Origin: Proteiniphilum sp. UBA4084
GTDB taxonomy: Bacteria > Bacteroidota > Bacteroidia > Bacteroidales > Dysgonomonadaceae
Assembly (NCBI GenBank): GCA_002383605.1
Contig: DFYK01000011.1
Location: forward strand, 1-7,451
DNA: 7,451 nt
Direction of reading: 5' to 3'
The notes below the pieces were generated by a model, which worked only from the letters and a program-made list of their open reading frames with translations, searched no databases and was not told the DNA's origin. Numbering within the stretch: position 1 is the stretch's first letter; each line of letters opens with the position of its first letter. The position numbers were made by a program, and so were the translations under genes. This document shows positions 1 to 5,054 of this stretch, in pieces.

Positions 1-1141
1 GTGCCTGGAAATCCTTCCAGGTGAAATCGTTGTCCTTGGTTTCCGGCGCGTTGGCAGTAAGCACATAGCGCAACACATCCTGTTTTCCGGGAAACTCTTC
101 CAGATATTCGTGCAACCACACTGCCCAGTTGCGCGAAGTAGATATTTTATCCCCTTCCAGGTTGAGGAACTCGTTGGCGGGCACGTTCTCCGGCAGGATA
201 AAAGAGCCTTCGGCCTTCAACATCGACGGGAAAACAATGCAGTGGAAGACAATGTTGTCTTTCCCGATGAAGTGTACCAATTTGGTCTCCTCATCCTTCC
301 ACCATTTCTCCCAGCTATCAGGCAGTAGTTCTTTTGTGTTAGAGATATAGCCGATGGGGGCGTCAAACCAAACGTAGAGCACTTTACCTTCAGCCCCTTC
401 TACCGGCACCGGCACGCCCCAGTCGAGGTCACGGCTCACCGCCCGCGGCTGCAGACCCAGGTCGAGCCACGATTTACATTGGCCGTAGACATTGGTCTTC
501 CACTCTTTGTGGTCTTCCAGTATCCACTGGCGTAGCCATGCTTCGTGTTTGTCCAGGGGAAGATACCAATGTTTAGTGTTCCGCATCACTGGCACGCTGC
601 CACTCAGGGTTGATTTGGGATTGATCAGGTCGGTGGGGCTGAGCGAGGTACCACACTGTTCGCACTGATCACCATAGGCTCTTTCATTGCCACAGTGCGG
701 GCAGGTACCTGTGATATATCTATCTGCCAGAAACTGACCTGCCTCCTCATCGTAATACTGCTCGCTCTCCTGCTCGGTAAACTCGTTTTTATCGTAGAGC
801 GTGCGGAAAAAGTCGGACGCTGTCTTCCGATGAATTTCGGAAGTGGTACGGGAATAAATGTCGAAGGTGATTCCAAACGCTGCGAACGATTCTTTGATCA
901 GCCCGTGATAACGATCCACGATATCCTGTGGCGTGACACCCTCTTTTCGGGCTTTGATGGTGATAGGTATTCCATGCTCATCGGAGCCGCCGATAAAGAG
1001 GACTTCTTCACCTTTCAGCCGCAGATAGCGGGCATAGATATCGGCAGGAACATACACCCCTGCAAGGTGTCCTATGTGCACCGGCCCGTTGGCGTAGGGC
1101 AGCGCAGATGTGATCAGTGTGCGTTTGAATTGTTTCAACAT
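1..1141 (-). CDS. metG: Methionyl-tRNA synthetase, N-terminal 380 residues (partial at window edge)
   Basis: Class I aminoacyl-tRNA synthetase that charges tRNA-Met with methionine in the cytoplasm. Reading the minus strand from the ATG at 1141 gives an open frame of 380 codons that leaves the window at position 1 without a stop. The Rossmann catalytic domain shows the HIGH motif literally (residues 22-25, in PVHIGHLAG), a zinc-binding connective domain with two CxxC knuckles (Cys147, 150, 160, 163), the WFDAPIGYIS motif (258-267), and a KMSKS-loop variant KISTS (332-336). The visible part ends just after the catalytic core; the anticodon-binding domain and any C-terminal tRNA-binding domain lie outside the window. 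The start is supported by the family-typical N-terminus (KRTLITSALPYANGPVHIGH) and by a TAnnTTTG promoter core about 44 nt upstream. KISTS in place of KMSKS is, from memory, usual in Bacteroidetes-type MetRS and not a defect. Confidence 0.97.
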   Translation of the reverse strand, partial: MLKQFKRTLITSALPYANGPVHIGHLAGVYVPADIYARYLRLKGEEVLFIGGSDEHGIPITIKARKEGVTPQDIVDRYHGLIKESFAAFGITFDIYSRTTSEIHRKTASDFFRTLYDKNEFTEQESEQYYDEEAGQFLADRYITGTCPHCGNERAYGDQCEQCGTSLSPTDLINPKSTLSGSVPVMRNTKHWYLPLDKHEAWLRQWILEDHKEWKTNVYGQCKSWLDLGLQPRAVSRDLDWGVPVPVEGAEGKVLYVWFDAPIGYISNTKELLPDSWEKWWKDEETKLVHFIGKDNIVFHCIVFPSMLKAEGSFILPENVPANEFLNLEGDKISTSRNWAVWLHEYLEEFPGKQDVLRYVLTANAPETKDNDFTWKDFQA

Positions 1142-1184
1142 ATTGATTTCAGCAAAAATGAGAATTGCTTTTTGTTATAATCCG

Positions 1185-1192
1185 CAAAGGTA
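1185..1192 (-). promoter_or_regulatory. Bacteroidetes-type -7 promoter element of metG
   Basis: On the minus strand the sequence reads TACCTTTG, a full match to the Bacteroidetes sigma-ABfr -7 consensus TAnnTTTG, about 44 nt before the metG ATG. No TTG-type -33 element is seen at the usual ~19-21 nt spacing, so the call rests on the -7 core and its position. The region upstream of it runs into the thiM remnant that begins near 1227, so the deletion that removed the 5' end of thiM stopped just outside the metG promoter core. Confidence 0.6.
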
Positions 1193-1226
1193 CGAAAAAT
1201 AGCTCTTTTCTCCGTAACTTATTTTT

Positions 1227-1316
1227 TTGCAATTAATATTGGCTGTGGGAGCTTCGCCCGTGATGGCCCATTCTTGCGATGAAGTGGCGTCGATGACTGC
1301 GATCGCCTCCAAATTG
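1227..1316 (+). pseudogene. thiM: thiM (hydroxyethylthiazole kinase) remnant, internal fragment only
   Basis: About 25 codons resemble the segment of hydroxyethylthiazole kinase that follows the first substrate-binding strand: LAVGASPVMAHSCDEV-SMTAIAS corresponds to the LLALGASPVMA-x-EEV-x-M-x-x-IA(S/G)AL block of ThiM, around residues 39-67 of the B. subtilis enzyme (family alignment from memory). ThiM phosphorylates 4-methyl-5-hydroxyethylthiazole for thiamin salvage. The ~38 residues before this block are missing, and an in-frame stop sits at 1215-1217. The sequence just upstream (gcaattaat) may be a frameshifted trace of the preceding A-N codons, but this is weak. After IAS(K/A)L the frame continues directly into TenA, so roughly 200 C-terminal ThiM residues, including the ATP site, are gone. 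It cannot be a working kinase. Confidence 0.75.
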
Positions 1317-1790
1317 GATCATCCCGGGCACGTGGAAGCATTTCTGCATTTTGCGGATGGAACAATGATGGTTGAACGCGATTTGCACCAGTTGTTTACA
1401 GGCGAATTGGCATTAAAGCCGGAAGATGAAAATGAACCGTCTCCTACCTGTTTATTGTATACTTCATATCTTTTGAGACAAATAAGCAGTGCTCCTGTCG
1501 AGGTGATGCTGGGTGCTGTCCTGCCCTGTTTCTGGATTTATAAGGAGGTTGGAGATTATATCCTGGCGCATCAGATCACTGTGAACAATCCTTACCAGCG
1601 TTGGATAGACACGTACGGAGGGGAAGAGTTTGAAAAGTCAAACGCGGCGGCCATTTCCATCTGCGATGAGGTGGCGGAAAAATGTACCCGGGAGCAGCAG
1701 GATGCCATGACGAAAGCATTTGTGACCTGCTCAAAGCTGGAATGGATGTTTTGGGACAGTGCATATAAACAGCAACAATGGAGCATTTAA
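1227..1790 (+). pseudogene. tenA: tenA (thiaminase II / aminopyrimidine aminohydrolase), N-terminally truncated and fused to a thiM fragment
   Basis: TenA hydrolyses aminopyrimidine breakdown products to HMP, feeding thiamin salvage. From about residue 29 of this 187-codon frame the sequence is clearly TenA: a VERDLH helix, then EPSPTCLLYTSYLL, LPCFWIYKEVG, a DTYGGEEF segment and the C-terminal signature LEWMFWDSAY. With a constant offset of about 34, the B. subtilis TenA active-site residues are found as Tyr78 (Tyr112), Cys101 (nucleophile Cys135), Tyr105 (Tyr139), roughly Tyr130 (Tyr163) and Glu172 (Glu205). The first ~60 TenA residues, which carry Asp44 and Tyr47, are missing and replaced by the ThiM piece. 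The frame itself is intact: it could start at TTG 1227 or ATG 1263 and ends at TAA 1788-1790, 11 nt before thiD. A folded, active enzyme is unlikely because the missing helices form part of the active site. Full-length TenA is about 220-236 residues. Confidence 0.85.
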
Positions 1791-1801
1791 ACGGAAAAAA
1801 T

Positions 1802-2070
1802 ATGAAGAAGTATAAAACAGCATTGTCAATTGCGGGCAGCGACCCCAGTGGCGGTGTCGGCATTCAGGCAGACCTGAAGACCTTTTCTGCCTGTGGCTGT
1901 TACGGAACCACAGCAATTACGGCAGTTGTTGATGAAAATACAGTGGGTGTGACCGGTGTACATCCGGTACCCGTTCCGTTTGTAGTAGGCCAGATCAAAT
2001 CGGTGCTGGATGATATGAAATAGGAAAGGGGCATGGTCCCGTGCATCATTTCTTTGAGTTCTGGGAATAA
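1802..2070 (+). pseudogene. thiD: thiD (HMP/HMP-P kinase) with out-of-frame internal deletion
   Basis: ThiD phosphorylates HMP and HMP-P to HMP-PP for thiamin synthesis. The ATG at 1802 opens a perfect ThiD N-terminus: KTALSIAGSDPSGGVGIQADLKTFSACGCYG, then TAITAVVDENT and a VxPVPVPFVVGQIKSVLDDM block, 73 residues in all, stopping at TAG 2021-2023. In another frame, starting at about 2014 (tat gaa ata gga), the last ~18 ThiD residues follow at once: YEIGKGHGPVHHFFEFWE, ending at TAA 2068-2070. About 180 codons of the usual 260-275 are therefore missing, including the catalytic GTGC region, and the joint is out of frame. An in-frame upstream ATG at 1778 overlaps the tenA end; 1802 is preferred because the family N-terminus (MKKYKTAL) begins there. 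The close spacing to tenA shows the two were one operon. Confidence 0.9.
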
Positions 2071-2093
2071 TAGATGACACCTTTTGCATCTAC

Positions 2094-2111
2094 TTTGTAA
2101 TAATTTACAAA
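2094..2111. promoter_or_regulatory. 18-bp perfect dyad, possible operator before the SDR gene
   Basis: The sequence TTTGTAA-TAAT-TTACAAA is a perfect inverted repeat with 7-bp arms and a 4-bp centre, 95 nt upstream of the SDR start and 24 nt after the thiD remnant stop. It overlaps a degenerate -7-like string (TACTTTG, one base short of TAnnTTTG) at 2091-2097, which would fit a repressor site over a promoter. It lacks the GC-rich stem of an intrinsic terminator. Function is inferred only from symmetry and position. The rest of 2071-2205 shows no gene; a short CTGC/GCAG hairpin near 2148-2162 is not convincing. Confidence 0.35.
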
Positions 2112-2205
2112 AACTTCCTGCCTGCCTGAGCGTTATACTGAAATAAGCTGCGAAGTATGCAGTGAAGCAGGTAATCCTGTCGTTTATTCAGATAAAAAGA
2201 TTGGT

Positions 2206-2994
2206 ATGAACTTCAATTTACAGGGAAAAACAGCCATCATCGGCGGAAGTAGCAAGGGGTTAGGCAAGGCCTGTGCCTTGGCACTGGCCCGCGAGGGTGT
2301 GAACATTGTGTTGTGCGCCAGAAACGAAGAGACATTGTATGATTCGCAACGGGAGATCGAAGCACTGGGTGTGCAGACACTTGCCCTTACAGCGGATATG
2401 ACCAGCGCAGATGACAATGTGCGCATCGTGCGGGAGACAGTATCCCGTTTCGGAGGTGTGGATATCCTGGTGAATAATTCAGGCGGACCCAAGCCAGGTA
2501 GCTTTCGCGATGTCTCTGATGAGGATCTGGATGATGCCTACAACACGGTGCTGAAATACAATATCCGAATGATCCGGCTCTGTCTGCCCTATATGGAGAA
2601 GAAGGAGTGGGGCAGGATTGTCAACATCACATCGATTACCGTGAAAGAGCCGGCCTCCAACATGGTACTTTCGAATATTTTCCGTACCGCCGTGGCCAGT
2701 TATGCCAAAACCATCAGCAAGGAGCTGATCGCAAAGGGAATCACCATCAACAACGTGGCTCCCGGATACTTCCGGACCGACAGGGTCACACAACTGATGA
2801 AGGCACGCGCTGAAGCCGAAGGTATTTCTGTGGATGAGTATGAGCAGAAAGCAATTGAAGCCTTTCCGCACAAGCGCTATATGGATCCGCAGGAGCTGGG
2901 CGACATGGTGGCTTACCTCTGCTCAGATCAGGCACGCTCCGTGAACGGCACCACAATCCAGATCGACGGAGGGCTGCTCAGCGGATTGCTCTGA
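2206..2994 (+). CDS. Short-chain dehydrogenase/reductase of the 3-oxoacyl-ACP-reductase-like type, atypical catalytic residues
   Basis: A complete 262-residue protein with the Rossmann layout of the classical SDR family: glycine-rich nucleotide loop GGSSKGLG (13-20), the acidic AxxxADMT region (about 60-66), NNSG (90-93, in place of NNAG), the strand GRIVNITSIT with the candidate catalytic Ser at 143, and the VAPGYFRTDR segment after strand 6 (184-193). The usual YxxxK pair is not there: the aligned stretch reads VLSNIFRTAV, putting Ser156 and Arg160 where Tyr and Lys are expected. The LSNxxR pattern recurs in a known branch annotated as BKR-like SDRs without a perfect catalytic tetrad, so this is a subfamily trait and not random damage. 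FabG proper is therefore unlikely; substrate unknown. No clear Shine-Dalgarno is seen; the ATG follows an A-rich stretch, as is common in this phylum. It ends with TGA and converges on the AGCS gene. Confidence 0.92.
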   Translation: MNFNLQGKTAIIGGSSKGLGKACALALAREGVNIVLCARNEETLYDSQREIEALGVQTLALTADMTSADDNVRIVRETVSRFGGVDILVNNSGGPKPGSFRDVSDEDLDDAYNTVLKYNIRMIRLCLPYMEKKEWGRIVNITSITVKEPASNMVLSNIFRTAVASYAKTISKELIAKGITINNVAPGYFRTDRVTQLMKARAEAEGISVDEYEQKAIEAFPHKRYMDPQELGDMVAYLCSDQARSVNGTTIQIDGGLLSGLL

Positions 2995-3013
2995 TTTATT
3001 ACACCTATTTTAC

Positions 3014-3181
3014 AAGTATGCAACTAAAAAAGAGACATTCAGATGTTTTACGGGGACCCATTGCCCGTGATGCACGTAAAAAGAGTAGCTGTTCGAAGCG
3101 AAGCAAGTTTCTACTCTTTTAGTGCATGCGGGCAAATATGGGTCGTAAAACATCGTCAGTCGATGATTTAGTTGCATACTT
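3014..3181. repeat. 168-bp long imperfect palindrome (MITE- or REP-like element) between convergent genes
   Basis: The outer arms AAGTATGCAACTAAA (3014-3028) and TTTAGTTGCATACTT (3167-3181) are a perfect 15-bp inverted repeat. Inside, GATGTTTTACG (3042-3052) pairs with CGTAAAACATC (3144-3154); ACCCAT (3056-3061) with ATGGGT (3138-3143); TTGCCCG (3061-3067) with CGGGCAA (3129-3135); ATGCAC (3070-3075) with GTGCAT (3122-3127); and TAAAAAGAGTAG (3077-3088) with CTACTCTTTTA (3111-3121, one bulged A). The tip is a 22-nt loop at 3089-3110. The right arm has its own small hairpin, CATCG-TCAGT-CGATG (3151-3165). No ORF fits inside. This is far larger than a terminator stem. A weak target duplication (TTACAA at 3010-3015, TTACTA at 3180-3185) appears only if the ends are trimmed by two bases. 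It may also act as a transcription stop for both convergent genes. Confidence 0.8.
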
Positions 3182-3186
3182 ACTAC

Positions 3187-4902
3187 TCAGTTTTTTTTAA
3201 ATTTCTCGTTCGGATATTCTTTTCTGAAACCGCTCCAATAATCTCCGATGGTCTTCTTCACTTCCCTGTGCAGGATCAGTAGCCCAATCAGGTTGGGTAC
3301 CGTCATGAAGGCCACAGTGAGCATGGAGAGGTTCCAGATGATGGTGGTGTCAATGAAGGAGGCCACGAAAAAAGCCACCACGAAAATAATCCGGTAAATT
3401 ATGACATACCTCGTACCCAACAGGTAGGTTACCGCCCTGTCGCCGTAATACGACCAGGCAATGGCGGTGGAGAATGCAAACAGCAACAAACCAAGGGAAA
3501 CAATATATTTGCCTGAGTTGCCCAGAAAACTCTGCGTAAAAGCCACCGTGGTAAGCGGCGCGCTGTGTATCAGCGAGAAGCCGGTAAAAACAAGATCGCC
3601 TGAAGTCTGCGCCACTCTTCCATTTGCCACGGTTATCTCCCCGGTAAAGGGAAGCCCTCCCCTGGTTACCACTATTCTTTCCGCCACCGAGCGTGCATGA
3701 AGAATGGAATTGTCGTTTTGAATTTTTCCTTCAACTACCTTGAGTGTGCCTGTAAACAAGGGCATAAAACCTTTGTTGTTCAGATAATCCCTGAGTGCCG
3801 CAGCCTCTGTCGCATCGTGCTCATCGTAACTTCCCGCCAGTACCACCATATCGGTTCGCTGGAACTGGTTGGATACTTTCTGGTTCCAGACGCCCGAGGA
3901 GAGCAGTACCATTCCGGTAAGGAAGCAGATGATGATGGTGTCGATAAAAGGTTCCAGGATGGCCACCATACCCTCCGAAACCGGTTCATGCGCTCTGGCG
4001 GCAGCATGGGCAATGGGTGCCGATCCCTGGCCTGCCTCATTGGAGAAGAGTCCCCGGTTGACGCCGTTATTGAAGGCGAAGGCAAATCCGGCACCGAGAA
4101 AACCGCCTACGGCGGCTGTTCCGGTGAACACATCGGTGAAAAGCGACACAAAAGAGGGAAAAATATTTTGATAATTGGCGATGATTACGGCTATGGCCCC
4201 CAGAAAATAGACGATGGCCATGAAAGGTACCAGCTTTTCCGTGACCTGGGCAATGCGGCGAATACCGCCGATGATAATCAACGCCAGTAAAACTGCCATC
4301 ACGGCACCCGTGATAATATGCTGAATACCAAAGGTGGCAAAGATGGCATTGGAGATGCTGTTGATCTGTGGTAAACTTCCTGTTCCAAAAGAGGATAATA
4401 CCGTGGCAATTGCAAAAAAACCTCCCAGCCAGTATCCCGTTTTGATCATTTTGCCACTTTTTAAAGTGATATTCAACCGTTTTTTCATGAAATACATCGG
4501 TCCCCCGGCTACCATCCCTTTCTCGTCGAACTCCCTGTATTTGTGTGAGAGTGTCACCTCCACAAATTTAGTACACATACCCAGAAATGCGGTTATCAGC
4601 ATCCAGAAGAGGGAGGCAGGACCTCCCAAGTGGACTGCCAGCGCCACCCCGGCAATATTTCCCGTACCCACCGTTCCCGATAGTGCCGTAGCCAGTGACT
4701 GAAAGTGGGTCGTATCGCCTTTGTCGCTTTTTTTATCATATTTGCCTTTCACTACGCGGATGGCATGCCTGAAATAACGGATCTGAGGAAACTTCAGATA
4801 GAGTGTAAAAAAAAATCCGGTACCTAAAAGCAAGAAAATAAACCAGTTGTTGCCGCCTATATATTGATGTAAGGTGGTGAAGAATGTATTGATTTGCTGC
4901 AT
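3187..4902 (-). CDS. AGCS-family sodium:alanine/glycine symporter with large hydrophilic insertion
   Basis: Inner-membrane secondary transporter that couples Na+ (or H+) influx to uptake of small neutral amino acids. The family signature is clear: SGTVGTGNIAGVALAVHLGGPASLFWM at about residues 75-101, AGGPMYFMKK, and the NNGVNRGLFSNEAGQGSAPIAHAAA block at 278-302. About ten or eleven hydrophobic segments are visible, and LLLFAFSTAIAWSYYGDRA (about 472-490) marks a conserved late helix. The ATG at 4902 is chosen (571 residues) over an in-frame TTG at 4933-4935, because a TAnnTTTG core sits at 4941-4948 and would leave the TTG almost no leader; stop TGA at 3187-3189. The usual length is about 450-480 residues. 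The excess is a hydrophilic stretch at about 341-444, between the helix ending LTGMVLLSSGVW and the one starting LTTVAFTQSFLG. Exact substrate not determinable; alanine or glycine is the family default. Confidence 0.93.
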   Translation of the reverse strand: MQQINTFFTTLHQYIGGNNWFIFLLLGTGFFFTLYLKFPQIRYFRHAIRVVKGKYDKKSDKGDTTHFQSLATALSGTVGTGNIAGVALAVHLGGPASLFWMLITAFLGMCTKFVEVTLSHKYREFDEKGMVAGGPMYFMKKRLNITLKSGKMIKTGYWLGGFFAIATVLSSFGTGSLPQINSISNAIFATFGIQHIITGAVMAVLLALIIIGGIRRIAQVTEKLVPFMAIVYFLGAIAVIIANYQNIFPSFVSLFTDVFTGTAAVGGFLGAGFAFAFNNGVNRGLFSNEAGQGSAPIAHAAARAHEPVSEGMVAILEPFIDTIIICFLTGMVLLSSGVWNQKVSNQFQRTDMVVLAGSYDEHDATEAAALRDYLNNKGFMPLFTGTLKVVEGKIQNDNSILHARSVAERIVVTRGGLPFTGEITVANGRVAQTSGDLVFTGFSLIHSAPLTTVAFTQSFLGNSGKYIVSLGLLLFAFSTAIAWSYYGDRAVTYLLGTRYVIIYRIIFVVAFFVASFIDTTIIWNLSMLTVAFMTVPNLIGLLILHREVKKTIGDYWSGFRKEYPNEKFKKN

Positions 4903-4940
4903 AATAAAAGCAGTATTATGTGATAGAATAACCAAAAGTT

Positions 4941-4948
4941 CAAAAATA
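4941..4948 (-). promoter_or_regulatory. Bacteroidetes-type -7 element of the AGCS symporter gene
   Basis: On the minus strand this reads TATTTTTG, matching TAnnTTTG, 38 nt before the ATG at 4902. The surroundings are very AT-rich, so a chance match is possible, and no -33 TTG is seen at normal spacing. Its position favours the ATG at 4902 as translation start. Confidence 0.4.
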
Positions 4949-4998
4949 TATATAATCTTTTAATTAGTTAGTGAAAAATTATTTAAAATATTAAATTT

Positions 4999-5013
4999 AC
5001 TCCGTTAAGGAGT
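4999..5013. promoter_or_regulatory. 15-bp dyad ACTCC-GTTAA-GGAGT, possible operator in the divergent promoter region
   Basis: A perfect 5-bp inverted repeat with a 5-bp centre, lying 9 bp upstream of the -7 core of the Gfo/Idh gene, where the -33 element would be expected, and about 50 bp upstream of the AGCS -7 core on the other strand. The region has no recognisable TTG -33 box, which would suit an activator-dependent promoter. The arms are short and GC-rich in an otherwise AT-rich 152-bp spacer, which makes them stand out. No regulator gene is nearby to pair it with. Confidence 0.3.
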
Positions 5014-5022
5014 GATCTTTAT

Positions 5023-5030
5023 TATCTTTG
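5023..5030 (+). promoter_or_regulatory. Bacteroidetes-type -7 element of the Gfo/Idh oxidoreductase gene
   Basis: TATCTTTG matches TAnnTTTG and is followed by cg, as in many strong Bacteroidetes promoters. It lies 24 nt before the ATG at 5055, implying a leader of under 20 nt. No Shine-Dalgarno is seen in that leader. No clear -33 TTG box; a dyad occupies that place. Confidence 0.6.
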
Positions 5031-5054
5031 CGATAACTTTTTTACATAATCATC

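Noticed and set aside
695..1180. 161-codon plus-strand open frame overlapping metG
   Set aside because: It is antisense to the metG coding sequence, whose minus-strand translation shows HIGH, zinc knuckles and other MetRS motifs; the plus frame has no family resemblance.
2153..2161. AAGTATGCA, shared with the end of the 168-bp palindrome
   Set aside because: Only nine bases match, with no partner inverted copy at the right distance; probably chance.
2112..2205. TPP riboswitch, given the thiamin genes next door
   Set aside because: A CCTGAG-like string is present, but the THI-box core (CTGAGA with the GATCTGGATAATGCCAGCGTAGGG-type element) is not found here or upstream of the thiM remnant, and the region lies downstream of the thi genes.
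3014..3181. Integron attC site
   Set aside because: An imperfect palindrome of suitable size, but the ends (ATGCAAC, GTTGCAT) do not fit RYYYAAC/GTTRRRY, and there is no integrase or cassette array.
3697..4290. 197-codon plus-strand open frame
   Set aside because: Antisense shadow of the AGCS symporter; low-complexity G/D/H-rich translation with no recognisable domain.
4903..4935. TTG start giving an 11-residue longer AGCS protein
   Set aside because: It would begin only a few bases from the likely transcription start set by the -7 element at 4941-4948; the ATG at 4902 fits better.
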